Part shown: positions 7,549 through 15,327 of the stretch, piece by piece | Position numbering within the stretch: the stretch's first letter is position 1 | Layout of the letters: every line of letters begins with the position of its first letter | DNA from: Candidatus Bipolaricaulota bacterium | GTDB lineage: Bacteria > Bipolaricaulota > Bipolaricaulia > RBG-16-55-9 | Assembly: GCA_026982655.1 (NCBI GenBank) | Contig: JALSGO010000108.1 | Span: 1-55,515, forward strand | DNA length: 55,515 nt | Direction of reading: 5' to 3' | Made by a program: the position numbers and the translations under genes | The notes under the pieces: generated by a model | Told to the model about the DNA's origin: nothing | The model's database searches: none | Seen by the model: the letters and a program-made list of their open reading frames with translations, nothing else

Positions 7549-8330
7549 AAAGGACGATTCTTACGGTCGTCGTAGGCACCCTAGGGGTGATCGGGGGAGG
7601 CCTGCTGGGGGGAGGACCGCCCGCGGCGCAGCCGACGGACCCACCGGTGCCTCTGTCCGAGGGCCTGATCGCCTATTGGGCCTTAGACGAGGGGGCCGGA
7701 ACGATCGCCGGGGACGGTTCGGGCAACGGTCACGACGGAGAGCTCCAAAACGGACCGGTGTGGGTGGAGGGAGTCCGCGGAAGCGCTCTGCGCTTCGACG
7801 GGTGGGATGACTACATCCGGGTGCCCTATGCTCCGGCTTGGGACCTTCGAGAGGAGATCACGCTGGTGCTGTGGGCCTACCTGGAGGAAGCCCCCGACCG
7901 GAGCGAGGGGAACGACTGGCGGCTCCTCATCGGCCGCAACGGGTTCAGCCCGTATGGCCTCCTCCTCGAGCAGAACGGGCGCCTTAACGGGACCGTATAT
8001 ATCGGGTCGGAACGACAGGCGATCCTCAGCGAGACCCCTTTTCCCCTACAAGAGTGGGTCCACGTGGCGTTTAGCTACGATGCGAAGGCGGGTCGGGCTC
8101 GTCTCTACCTCCAGGGAGACCTTCTCGTGGAGACGGAGGCCGCGGTGGGAACCTTCAAGGTGCGGGAGGGACGCCCCCTTACGATTTCCCTCCCCAAGCG
8201 AGAAGACTCGCCCGATCTCCACGCTTGGCCGGGCAGGTTGGATGAGATCTACCTGTTCCGGCGGGTCCTCCGTCCGGAGGAAGTCCGTGTCCTCTTCGAA
8301 CACGCAGCCCTTGAGGCGAACGTCCCATGA
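7545..8330 (+). CDS. exported LamG-domain protein (third of three)
   Basis: This 261-residue protein has a signal peptide (about 4-28) and a single LamG domain (about 38-252). It is the closest relative of the preceding gene: LIAYWALDEGAGT, ALRFDGWDDYIRVPYAP, GNDWRLLIGRNGFSPYG, EWVHVAFSYDAKAG and RLDEIYLFRRVLRPEEV match block by block. It starts at ATG 7545, behind GAGGAGGG, and overlaps the previous stop by 4 bases. Its own stop overlaps the start of the toroid protein gene as ATGA, which ties the LamG proteins and that membrane protein into one transcription unit. It probably has a binding rather than catalytic role; the ligand is unknown. Confidence 0.88.
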   Translation: MKRTILTVVVGTLGVIGGGLLGGGPPAAQPTDPPVPLSEGLIAYWALDEGAGTIAGDGSGNGHDGELQNGPVWVEGVRGSALRFDGWDDYIRVPYAPAWDLREEITLVLWAYLEEAPDRSEGNDWRLLIGRNGFSPYGLLLEQNGRLNGTVYIGSERQAILSETPFPLQEWVHVAFSYDAKAGRARLYLQGDLLVETEAAVGTFKVREGRPLTISLPKREDSPDLHAWPGRLDEIYLFRRVLRPEEVRVLFEHAALEANVP

Positions 8331-9838
8331 GGGATCGAGCTTGCTCCCTCCCTCGTCGACCGATCGCCGGGTGTCCGTGGCGTCTGAAGCTGCTGGTCGG
8401 AGCGGTGACGGTGGGAGGCCTGGGGGGGGTGTCCCTGGGGTCTGTCTCCGCGTCGGTCCCCGAAGCGGACGCCCTCCGCGCTGCGGCCCAAACGGTAGAG
8501 TGGGTTGTCTTGCGATCGGGCTGGGGGGTTCCCTGGACCCCCTCGGCGTCGATGGAACGACGTCTGGAGAGAGCCCTCGGGCGCCCTTGGAAGCGACAGC
8601 GGCCGCTGAGCGCTCCCTATGCCCGCTCAGATGAGGAGGTCGTCTCCGCAGCCGTCCTCGCCTGGGCGGTGCTCGCCGAGATCGCTCAAGCACAACGCCT
8701 CGATGCTCAGGGGGATCCGGCTGCCCTCGTCTACCTTTACCTGGCCTCCCGCCACGTCGGCTTCGCTCAGGAGGCGCTTTGGGATGAGACGACCGGCCTC
8801 TACCTGCCCCGGTGGGATCCGCGGACCGGAGCGCAGGGGGACCCCCGCTTGGACGACCAGATGCTATGGCTCTGGGCCCTTTCGGTGTACAGCACCGTAG
8901 GGGGATTGCTCTCCCTGCAGGAGGGGCCGGGCGCGCAGGTCTTCCAAAGGCAGGCAGGCCGGTTGGCCGATCGCCTCTTCCGATCTCTAGTGCCTCTCTG
9001 GAACGCGCCGAGTCAGGGGGAGAAATCGTCCGGGGAAGCCCTCCTTCTGCAGGGGGCTGCTCTCACCGCCTATGTGCGCGCAGGCCGGGTCGAGGCACGG
9101 GAGGGGGAGAAGATCCGGGCCGCTCTGCTGCCTCGCTTGCCCCAGCCGGAGGAGATCCTCACACAGGCGCTCCGCCCGTGGGGCGACGTGTTGCGCCTCA
9201 GGGAGCTGGCTCAACGGGCCGTGACCCTGCAGGCCGCTCTCGTCGTCTTTCGGGACCGGGACCGGGACGCGGACCGCCGTCGGGTCGAGGCGGCTCTCCG
9301 CGACGCCCTCCGGCGCTTGTTAGGGGCTCCGGCCGCCCGCGCTCTCCTCCGGACCGTCCCGTGGCCTTCGCAGGTCGTCCGCGCCGCAGGACAAGGGCCC
9401 GAGGAGTGGCGTCCGGCGCCTCCGGAGGCGTCGGAACGATCGGACGTGGAGGCTTCTCTAGCCCTCGCCTATAGCCTGCTTGCCGCGTTCCCTCCGAACG
9501 GACGACGGGAACCGCCGCCGGAAGCGCAGCCGGAATCCCCGCTGCAGGGCCTGGAGCGGGTGGCCCAAGCCCTACGGCAGGCTGAGGAGGAAGTGCACCG
9601 CCTGCGCCTCCAAGCCGCGACCTTGCTTGCCGAGAGGGATGAGGATCGTCCCGCTCCTCCCGCTTTCCTGCCGACGGAGGCCGAGGGGACGGCCGGTCGG
9701 CCGACGCGCGAGCCCGAGGCTGTAGGGAGCTTGGGGATCGATCGCACCGGCACCGGCGCGTGGTGGATGGGGGTAGGAGGGATCCTGCTCCTAGGAGCGG
9801 CGCTCGCGGTGTGGGGATGGCGTGCGATGCGGGGGTAA
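8327..9838 (+). CDS. exported type I membrane protein of toroid/coiled-coil type (second copy)
   Basis: The 503-residue protein is of unrecognised family but has the same plan as the 2157-4298 product. There is an N-terminal signal (about 18-44, LKLLVGAVTVGGLGGVSLG) and a helical domain rich in Leu, Ala, Trp and Tyr (about 50-370). Toroid-like turns such as QEALWDETTGLYLPRWDP and DDQMLWLWALSVYSTVGGLL are visible. A coiled coil at about 405-435 (LERVAQALRQAEEEVHRL), a Pro-rich linker and a membrane helix near the end (WWMGVGGILLLGAALAVWGW) follow. It is translationally coupled to the LamG gene through ATGA. Together the two toroid proteins bracket the three LamG genes, which suggests that they act at the same place in the envelope. 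No active-site residues were identified. Confidence 0.78.
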   Translation: MRDRACSLPRRPIAGCPWRLKLLVGAVTVGGLGGVSLGSVSASVPEADALRAAAQTVEWVVLRSGWGVPWTPSASMERRLERALGRPWKRQRPLSAPYARSDEEVVSAAVLAWAVLAEIAQAQRLDAQGDPAALVYLYLASRHVGFAQEALWDETTGLYLPRWDPRTGAQGDPRLDDQMLWLWALSVYSTVGGLLSLQEGPGAQVFQRQAGRLADRLFRSLVPLWNAPSQGEKSSGEALLLQGAALTAYVRAGRVEAREGEKIRAALLPRLPQPEEILTQALRPWGDVLRLRELAQRAVTLQAALVVFRDRDRDADRRRVEAALRDALRRLLGAPAARALLRTVPWPSQVVRAAGQGPEEWRPAPPEASERSDVEASLALAYSLLAAFPPNGRREPPPEAQPESPLQGLERVAQALRQAEEEVHRLRLQAATLLAERDEDRPAPPAFLPTEAEGTAGRPTREPEAVGSLGIDRTGTGAWWMGVGGILLLGAALAVWGWRAMRG

Positions 9839-9844
9839 GGCGGC

Positions 9845-10951
9845 GTGGCTCCTCTCGTCGTCTTCGGCACCCGACCCGAGGCGATCAAGCTCGCCCCCGT
9901 CTTGCGGGAACTCACGCGAAGGGGGGTCCCCTACCGGGTGTGCGTGACGGCCCAACACCGCGAGCTGCTCGACCCCCTGTTGAAGCTCTTTGAGATCCCC
10001 GTCCACTACGATTTGGGCGTGATGGAGCCCGACCAAGACCTCTTCCACGTCACCACCGAGACCCTGAGCCGGCTCAAGGGTGTGCTCCGCCGGGAGAGGC
10101 CCGAGCTGCTGTTGGTCCAAGGGGACACGACCACGTGCTTTGCGGCGGCGCTGGCCGCGTTCTACGAGCGCGTCCCCGTGGCCCACGTCGAGGCGGGCCT
10201 GCGCACGGGCGATCCCTACTGCCCCTACCCCGAGGAGATGAACCGCAGGCTCACGGACCACCTCTCGCGGTGGCTCTTCGCGCCCACGGCCCATGCGGCC
10301 CGCAACCTCCGAGCGGAGGGCGTGGACGAAGGGCGCATCGTGATCACGGGGAACACGGCGGTGGACGCGGTTCTGTGGGCCCTGCAAGACGAGCGCTTCC
10401 GCTCCACGCCCCCGCCGCTGGAGATCCCGGAGGACCGCAGGCTGGTGTTGGCGACGGCCCACCGCCGCGAGAGCTTTTCGCAGGGCATTCCCCGGATCTG
10501 CGAGGCCCTTCGGGAGCTGGTCCGGCGCCATCCCGACGTCGAGATCGTCTATCCCGTGCACCCGAACCCCAACGTCCGGAAGGTGGTCGAAGAGCGCCTT
10601 CGGAGCCTAGAGCGGGTGAGGCTCCTCGAGCCCCTGGAGTATCTCCCCTTCTTGAAGCTGATGGCCCAAGCCGCGCTCATCTTGACGGACTCCGGGGGCA
10701 TCCAAGAGGAGGCCCCGACGCTAGGAGTTCCTGTGTTGGTGCTGAGGGAGAAGACGGAGCGGCCCGAGGGCTTGGAGGCGGGCATCGCCAAGCTCGTGGG
10801 CACCGACCCGGAGCGGATCGTGAAAGAGGCTTCTCCCCTCTTAGAGAGCCCTCAAGAGCGAGCCCGGATGGCCCAAGCGAAAAACCCCTACGGCGACGGG
10901 CAAGCTGCAAGGAGAATCGTGGAAGTCCTTCTCTCTTCCCTCCGAACATAA
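9845..10951 (+). CDS. wecB: UDP-N-acetylglucosamine 2-epimerase (non-hydrolysing)
   Basis: The cytoplasmic enzyme interconverts UDP-GlcNAc and UDP-ManNAc, feeding ManNAc-containing wall or surface polysaccharides. It is 368 residues long, normal for the family. It shows VFGTRPEAIKLAPVLREL at the start, VQGDTTTCFAAALAAF, VAHVEAGLRTGD, NTAVDAV, TAHRRESF, VYPVHPNPNV and the UDP-binding DSGGIQEEAPTLGVPVLVLR with KTERPEG. All typical active-site blocks are intact. The GTG start at 9845 comes 6 bases after the toroid-protein stop, so it may belong to that operon. The gene could therefore supply a sugar for the surface structures encoded upstream, but that link is only positional. The symbol mnaA is also used. 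Confidence 0.95.
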   Translation: MAPLVVFGTRPEAIKLAPVLRELTRRGVPYRVCVTAQHRELLDPLLKLFEIPVHYDLGVMEPDQDLFHVTTETLSRLKGVLRRERPELLLVQGDTTTCFAAALAAFYERVPVAHVEAGLRTGDPYCPYPEEMNRRLTDHLSRWLFAPTAHAARNLRAEGVDEGRIVITGNTAVDAVLWALQDERFRSTPPPLEIPEDRRLVLATAHRRESFSQGIPRICEALRELVRRHPDVEIVYPVHPNPNVRKVVEERLRSLERVRLLEPLEYLPFLKLMAQAALILTDSGGIQEEAPTLGVPVLVLREKTERPEGLEAGIAKLVGTDPERIVKEASPLLESPQERARMAQAKNPYGDGQAARRIVEVLLSSLRT

Positions 10952-10984
10952 GCTCGCAGTACAATGCCGTAGGAGGTGATGGGC

Positions 10985-12001
10985 GTGATCGGGTCGCTTC
11001 AACGACCGTTTCTCTTCCTCCTTCTCTCGGCTCTCACGTTTGCGGGAACCCACGCTCAGGAGCCACCGGGTCGGGTGTGGACGGTCTGTGCCGAGGGCTG
11101 TGACTTCACGAGCATTCAAGAAGCCATTGACATCGCCGCGGACGGCGACACGGTTCGGGTGCTGCCCGGTGGGTATCGGGAAAACCTCGTCCTCGAGAAG
11201 GCCATCACCCTGGAGGGCCTCGCCGACGAAGAGGAGGGAGAGACCGTCACGGTCCACCCGGAGAGCTTCGAGGAGCCGACGCTGCTCATCCGCCGTCCCG
11301 GGGCGCTTGGCAGCTTGGAAGGCGTCCTCGTGCGGGGCTTTGTCCTTCGCACCCTGGATCTGATCCCCGGGACGCCACCCCGCGCGGGCGTCGCCGTGCG
11401 GATCGAGGGCGTCGGCGCCGTCCTCGAGGGGAACCGCATTGTGGAGGGCATCGGCCTAAGCGCCTTCGTCCTGGGAGGGACGGAGATCGTCCTCCGCGGG
11501 AACGAGATCCGGGGCAGCGGCGCGCTCGGCATTCAAGCGGCAGGGGACGGGCGCCTGCTCGTCGTCGACAACCGCGTGGAGGACAAGTTCTCAGGGGTGG
11601 CGATCGCTGGGTTGCTCCGGGCGGAGCTGCGCCGGAACCTCATCCAGAACAGTCAGACCGGGCTGGTCATAAACGGCTCGGGCGAGGTCCTCGCGGAGGA
11701 GAACGAGATCCTCTTCAACATCGTGGGCGTGCAGCTGGCGGGGTCGCCCGAGGTGGAGCTCAACCGCAACGAGATCGCCCGTAACATCGATTGGGGGTTG
11801 GTCCTCCACAAGCCCGCCTGCACCGAGTCCTTCGATCCTAAGTTCGAGTTCCAAGGGGCGGTCCAAGGGCGGGACAACACGATGTTCGACAACGGGAACG
11901 GGAACCTCTGCCCCGGCCCCGAGGACTACCCCTGGCCGGAGGGGTTCGTACGGCCTCCCGATGAGGGCGGGTCCGACGATGACGATGACGATAACGCTTA
12001 A
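10985..12001 (+). CDS. exported right-handed parallel beta-helix protein (NosD/pectate-lyase-like fold)
   Basis: This 338-residue protein has a signal peptide (RPFLFLLLSALTFAGTHA). A Cys-containing strand (WTVCAEGCDFTSIQEAID) then leads into the parallel beta-helix that NosD-like proteins share: DGDTVRVLPGGYRENLVL, followed by rungs ending in asparagine such as LEGNRIVEG, LRGNEIRGS, VVDNRVEDK, LRRNLIQNS, AEENEILFN and LNRNEIARN. It ends in a run of six aspartates. The GTG at 10985 was chosen because AGGAGGTGA (10971-10979) is 7 bases ahead; GTG 10976 and ATG 10979 lie inside that ribosome site. The stop overlaps the converging folD stop by 4 bases. A carbohydrate-binding or surface role is likely; no catalytic residues are seen. 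Confidence 0.82.
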   Translation: MIGSLQRPFLFLLLSALTFAGTHAQEPPGRVWTVCAEGCDFTSIQEAIDIAADGDTVRVLPGGYRENLVLEKAITLEGLADEEEGETVTVHPESFEEPTLLIRRPGALGSLEGVLVRGFVLRTLDLIPGTPPRAGVAVRIEGVGAVLEGNRIVEGIGLSAFVLGGTEIVLRGNEIRGSGALGIQAAGDGRLLVVDNRVEDKFSGVAIAGLLRAELRRNLIQNSQTGLVINGSGEVLAEENEILFNIVGVQLAGSPEVELNRNEIARNIDWGLVLHKPACTESFDPKFEFQGAVQGRDNTMFDNGNGNLCPGPEDYPWPEGFVRPPDEGGSDDDDDDNA

Positions 12002-12855
12002 GCCGTAAGCCCCCGCAGGCGCCGGGTGGCCTCGACGACGTTCTTGAGCACGATCGTGGCCGTCATCGGCCCCACGCCCCCGGGAACGGGCGTGATCATC
12101 CCCGCCTTCTCCTTGACGGCCTCGAAGTCGACATCGCCCACCACGCCCTCCTCCGTGGCGTTGAGCCCGATGTCGATCACCACCGCCCCCTCCTTGACCA
12201 TGTCCGCGGTGATCAGCTTCGGGCGACCGGCGGCCACACACAGGACGTCCGCCCGGCGGGTGTGGGCCCCCAGATCCCTCGTCCGGGAGTGACAGATCGT
12301 GACGGTGGCGTGGGCCTGGAGCAACAGCAGGGCGAGCGGCTTGCCCACCACCTCGCTGCGGCCCACCATCACCGCGTCGGCCCCCTGAAGCTCGACCCCC
12401 GAGGCCTCCAAGAGCTCCATCACCCCGTAGGGCGTCGCGGGGATGAGCCCCTCCTCCCCAATTAAGAGCTTCCCCAAGTTGACGGGGGTGATCCCGTCGA
12501 CGTCCTTCTCCGGGGCGATCGCCGCCCGGACCGCTTCGGGGGAGATCCCCTCCGGCAGGGGGAACTCCACGAAGATGCCCTCCACCTCCGGGTCTTCGTT
12601 GAGCCGATGGATGCGCTCCAAGAGCGCTTCCTGGGAGGTGTCGGCGGGCAGGACCTCGCCGCGGAACTCGATCCCCAGCTGAGCAGCCAGCCGCTGCTTC
12701 GAGCGATAATATACCCCGGAGGCGGGGTCCTCGCCCACCCACAACACGGCCAGCGTGGGCACGATCCCCTCCGCTTTCAGCTTCTCGACTTCACGGACGA
12801 GTTCCTCTCGAATGCGCTGAGCAATCGCCTTGCCGTCGATGAGGGTTGCGCTCAT
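11998..12855 (-). CDS. folD: bifunctional methylene-tetrahydrofolate dehydrogenase/cyclohydrolase
   Basis: The 285-residue cytoplasmic enzyme of one-carbon metabolism converts 5,10-methylene-THF to 10-formyl-THF via methenyl-THF, with NADP. The catalytic Tyr and Lys are in VYYRSKQ. DVDGITPVNLGKL, TPYGVMELL and the nucleotide-binding GRSEVVGKPLALLL are all present, as is the C-terminal TPVPGGVGPMT. Length is normal. The ATG overlaps the nusB stop as ATGA, placing it as last gene of the operon starting at mutS2. This nusB-folD order is also found in Firmicutes. Its end overlaps the convergent beta-helix gene by 4 bases, leaving no room for a terminator between them. Confidence 0.97.
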   Translation of the reverse strand: MSATLIDGKAIAQRIREELVREVEKLKAEGIVPTLAVLWVGEDPASGVYYRSKQRLAAQLGIEFRGEVLPADTSQEALLERIHRLNEDPEVEGIFVEFPLPEGISPEAVRAAIAPEKDVDGITPVNLGKLLIGEEGLIPATPYGVMELLEASGVELQGADAVMVGRSEVVGKPLALLLLQAHATVTICHSRTRDLGAHTRRADVLCVAAGRPKLITADMVKEGAVVIDIGLNATEEGVVGDVDFEAVKEKAGMITPVPGGVGPMTATIVLKNVVEATRRLRGLTA

Positions 12856-13280
12856 GGTGTTTGCTCCTTCTGTTGTTTCTCTTGAGGTTCGGGTTCGGGG
12901 TTCGGTTCCTGCACGAGTTTCTCCTTGTAGATGCGGTCAAGGATGCCGTTGAGGAAGGCGGGGGAGCGCTCCGTGCCGTACTTCTTGGCCAGCTCCACGG
13001 CCTCGTCGATGACCACTTCCGGGGGCACATCCGGGCGGTAGAGCAGCTCGTAGATCGCCAAGCGCAGGAGGTTGCGGTCCACGCTGTGGAGGCGCTCCAG
13101 AGGCCAGCCCTCCGCCCGCTCCTCGATCAGCCGGTCGATCTCCCCCCGATGCGCCTCGACGCCCTGAACCAGCTCCCGTCCGTACGGGTCTTCGGGGAGG
13201 TCCTCCTCGCCCAAGGCGTTCGTGAACTCCTCCTGAAAGAGGGCTCGTAGCGCTTGTTCTCGGGCTTGGCGGCGTCTCAT
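12852..13280 (-). CDS. nusB: transcription antitermination factor NusB
   Basis: The 142-residue all-helical RNA-binding factor forms a complex with NusE (S10) at boxA and supports rRNA transcription antitermination. It begins MRRRQAREQALRALFQ, the typical NusB arginine-rich first helix. It contains LHSVDRNLLRLAIYELLY and PPEVVIDEAVELAKKYGTERSPAFLNGILD, the conserved C-terminal half. A Glu/Gln/Pro-rich tail of about 20 residues is an addition. The ATG at 13280 lies 14 bases behind the DUF2273 gene; the end is coupled to folD by ATGA. Longer frames upstream only overlap the amaP gene. Confidence 0.96.
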   Translation of the reverse strand: MRRRQAREQALRALFQEEFTNALGEEDLPEDPYGRELVQGVEAHRGEIDRLIEERAEGWPLERLHSVDRNLLRLAIYELLYRPDVPPEVVIDEAVELAKKYGTERSPAFLNGILDRIYKEKLVQEPNPEPEPQEKQQKEQTP

Positions 13281-13294
13281 CGTCGTTGCCCCCG

Positions 13295-13477
13295 TCAGCG
13301 GAAGAAGACGGAGAAGAGCTCGCGCGCCTTCTCGCGCAGCTCCTCGGACTCGAGAATTCGCCCCGTGAAGTACCCCAACGCTGCCGGGACGACGATCACC
13401 AACAGCTTGGGGTACAGGATGACCGCCCCCAGCAGCCCGCCCACGAGTCCGCCCACGATCGAGGGGGAGAGTTTCAT
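13295..13477 (-). CDS. DUF2273-type small membrane protein
   Basis: A 60-residue protein is almost wholly one or two membrane helices (VGGLVGGLLGAVILYPKLLVIVVPAALGYFTGRIL), with an amphipathic acidic-basic tail. It fits the DUF2273 small integral membrane proteins that in Gram-positive genomes accompany Asp23 and AmaP. Its likely role is to help hold the Asp23 envelope-stress complex at the cytoplasmic membrane; this is inferred from position. The ATG overlaps the amaP stop by 4 bases. Confidence 0.8.
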   Translation of the reverse strand: MKLSPSIVGGLVGGLLGAVILYPKLLVIVVPAALGYFTGRILESEELREKARELFSVFFR

Positions 13478-14187
13478 GCCCGATCACGCTCCGATCCTTG
13501 AGGGCCTTCTTCGGTCTCCGTTTTCGCTTCCGCTTCCGCTTCCCCCGGCTCCGATTCCTCCTCGGCCTCCCTGCTTCCCTTTCCGTCTCCGGCGTCCGCC
13601 CGCCGGGCCGGGATCTGAATCGCGGAGGCCGGCTCGGGGGAAGCGGAGGTGGCAAGAGGCGAGGGGGTCGGCTGCACGCTTCGGGCCAGCACCTCCACCC
13701 GCTCCACGGTGACGCCGATGCGCTCCTCCACGCGGGCCTTGACGTGGTCTTGGATCTTGGCCCCCAGCTCCGTGACGCTCTGGTGCAACGGCAGGGGGGT
13801 GCGCACGTGGACAACGATCCCGTCCCGCCCCTGCCTCAGGGAGACGGAGGCGTGGGCAAAGCCCATCTCCTCCCGCAGGGATTGCAGGATAAACTCCCGG
13901 ATGGCGCTCTGGGAGATCCAGATGGGGCCGCGCGGCCCGGCGCTCATCACCCGAGGCTCCGCGCCGCGGGCCACCCAAACCCCGCGGACGAGGAAGTAGA
14001 GGGCCAACAGGAACGAGAGCCCGGCCCAGACCGTGAAGGTCTCCCTCCCCGGCCCCTGAAGGAACTCCGCCACGCGGGGGGGTAGCCTCTCGAAGCGTAC
14101 GGCCAGGAGGTAGAGCCCGGTAAGGACCAGCACGAGAAACGCGAGGCCGTGGAAGACCTCGGCGAGGAAGACGCTAGAGCGCCTCAT
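13474..14187 (-). CDS. amaP: alkaline shock response membrane anchor protein AmaP
   Basis: The 237-residue protein has two N-terminal membrane helices (about 8-28 FHGLAFLVLVLTGLYLLAV and 52-70 VWAGLSFLLALYFLVRGVW). A cytoplasmic domain follows (ISQSAIREFILQSL, VSLRQGRDGIVVHVRTPL, LGAKIQDHVKARVEERIGV) that itself resembles the Asp23 fold. A Glu/Lys/Pro-rich disordered tail of about 70 residues ends it. In staphylococci AmaP recruits Asp23 to the membrane. Here it lies between asp23 (14-base overlap) and the DUF2273 gene (4-base overlap), which supports one complex. No counter-evidence was seen. Confidence 0.9.
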   Translation of the reverse strand: MRRSSVFLAEVFHGLAFLVLVLTGLYLLAVRFERLPPRVAEFLQGPGRETFTVWAGLSFLLALYFLVRGVWVARGAEPRVMSAGPRGPIWISQSAIREFILQSLREEMGFAHASVSLRQGRDGIVVHVRTPLPLHQSVTELGAKIQDHVKARVEERIGVTVERVEVLARSVQPTPSPLATSASPEPASAIQIPARRADAGDGKGSREAEEESEPGEAEAEAKTETEEGPQGSERDRA

Positions 14188-14680
14188 CGGGAACCGGTGC
14201 CCTTCCCCTTTCCTTTGGCCTTGGCCTGTCGCTCTCCGCTGTCTCTTCCGCCTCCGTCTCGGGCTGCAACCGCGCCGCCGCGGGGTCCTGCGGGGCCTCG
14301 GAATCCCAAGCCCTCTTGGGCAGAGTGAGATCGCTTACGTAAACGTCTACGGATCGTACGCGCAACCCCGTCATCCCCTCCACCTCCGCTTTGACCACCC
14401 GCTGGAGCTTCTGGGCCACCTCGTGGATGGGGTGGCCGTACTCCACGGCCACATGGAGCGCGAGGTAGACGTCCTCCCCTTCGACTCGGGTGGTCACCCC
14501 GCGGCCCGACCGGCCTTCCTCCCCCAAGATGGCCTTAAGGTTGTCCGCCACGCTGCCGCGCAGCTCGCTGACCCCCTCGACGCTCGCGGCGGCCATCCCC
14601 GCGATGGAGGCGATCACCTGCTCCGTGATGTTTACCCGGTGACGCATCTTCTCCTTCCCGCCCCCGATGCAGTCGGTCAC
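14174..14680 (-). CDS. Asp23/Gls24 family envelope stress protein
   Basis: The 168-residue cytoplasmic protein has an Asp23 domain at about 14-120: VNITEQVIASIAGMAAASVEGVSEL, GVTTRVEGEDVYLALHVAVEYG and AEVEGMTGLRVRSVDVYVSDL. The C-terminal 50 residues are charged and probably disordered. Asp23 proteins form filaments or patches at the membrane and protect the envelope under stress. The GTG at 14680 overlaps the efp stop as GTGA, in keeping with the coupling used across this operon. The ATG at 14647, three bases behind AAGGAG, would give 157 residues and is a real alternative. The gene order efp-asp23-amaP-nusB-folD is Firmicutes-like. Confidence 0.93.
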   Translation of the reverse strand: MTDCIGGGKEKMRHRVNITEQVIASIAGMAAASVEGVSELRGSVADNLKAILGEEGRSGRGVTTRVEGEDVYLALHVAVEYGHPIHEVAQKLQRVVKAEVEGMTGLRVRSVDVYVSDLTLPKRAWDSEAPQDPAAARLQPETEAEETAESDRPRPKERGRAPVPDEAL

Positions 14681-15237
14681 GAACTCACCCGCTCGATGTA
14701 TCGCCCGTCGCGGGTATCCACCTTGACGACGTCCCCGGCCTTGACGAAGAGGGGCACCTTCACCTGGAGGCCCGTCTCCAGGGTGGCGGGCTTCTCCCCG
14801 CCGGACTGGGTGTCGCCCTTGACCCCCGGGGGGGTTTCGACCACCCGGAGCTCCACGGTGATGGGCAGCTCGATCCGTAAGATCCGCCCCTCGTAGAAGA
14901 GCCCCGTGACGTCCGTGTTCTCCTTGAGGTAATACTTGCGATCTCCGATCTGCTCCTCGGAGAGGGTGAACTGGTCGTACGTCTCCTTGTCCATGAAGTG
15001 GTAGCTGCTCCCGTCGTGATAGAGGTACTGCAGGGGCCGCTCGTCGAGGCGGACGACCTGGAAGTTGTCCGCATCCGTGAGGGTTTGTGAGATCACCCGG
15101 CCGGTGAGCAGGTGCTTGAGCTTCGTCTGGGCCACGGCCTTCCCTCGGCCCTTGAACATGTGGCTGTAGTCGACCACGGTGTAGAGTTCGCCTTGGTACT
15201 CGATCGTCACCCCGCGGCTAAGGTCGCTTACACCCAT
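14677..15237 (-). CDS. efp: translation elongation factor P, with Arg at the tip position
   Basis: The 186-residue protein relieves ribosomes stalled at polyproline stretches. All three beta-barrel domains are present: KOW-like 1-64, OB domain with YDQFTLSEEQIGDRKYYLKE, and C-terminal GDTQSGGEKPATLETGLQVK. In the tip loop the sequence is MFKGRGKAVAQTKLK. The residue aligned with E. coli Lys34 is Arg31, and the usual Pro before Gly is a Lys. Arg occurs at this site in EarP-rhamnosylated EF-Ps, but earP, epmA and epmB are not in this window. The gene is preceded by an unusual purine-rich leader containing several ribosome-site-like GGAGG repeats, and is followed by asp23 with a GTGA overlap. 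Confidence 0.95.
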   Translation of the reverse strand: MGVSDLSRGVTIEYQGELYTVVDYSHMFKGRGKAVAQTKLKHLLTGRVISQTLTDADNFQVVRLDERPLQYLYHDGSSYHFMDKETYDQFTLSEEQIGDRKYYLKENTDVTGLFYEGRILRIELPITVELRVVETPPGVKGDTQSGGEKPATLETGLQVKVPLFVKAGDVVKVDTRDGRYIERVSS

Positions 15238-15245
15238 CGGTCGTG

Positions 15246-15290
15246 CCTCCTCGCCTTCTCCTTCTCCTTCTCCGTCTCCTCCTCCTCCTC
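15246..15290 (-). promoter_or_regulatory. purine-rich mRNA leader of efp with repeated GGAG motifs
   Basis: On the minus strand 43 of 45 bases are purines, with GAGGAGGAGGAG and three GAGAAG-type repeats, ending 8 bases before the efp ATG. Several positions could pair with 16S rRNA. Such a tract can also form triplex DNA. Only the last copy (CGAGGAGGCACGACC before ATG) has useful spacing. Confidence 0.4.
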
Positions 15291-15327
15291 GGCTTTGTGG
15301 GAGGGGGGGATCCCTAGAGCAGGGCTT

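Noticed and set aside
11591-12742. 383-codon frame overlapping folD and the beta-helix gene
   Set aside because: Gly/Arg-rich shadow with no domain; both overlapped genes are well supported.
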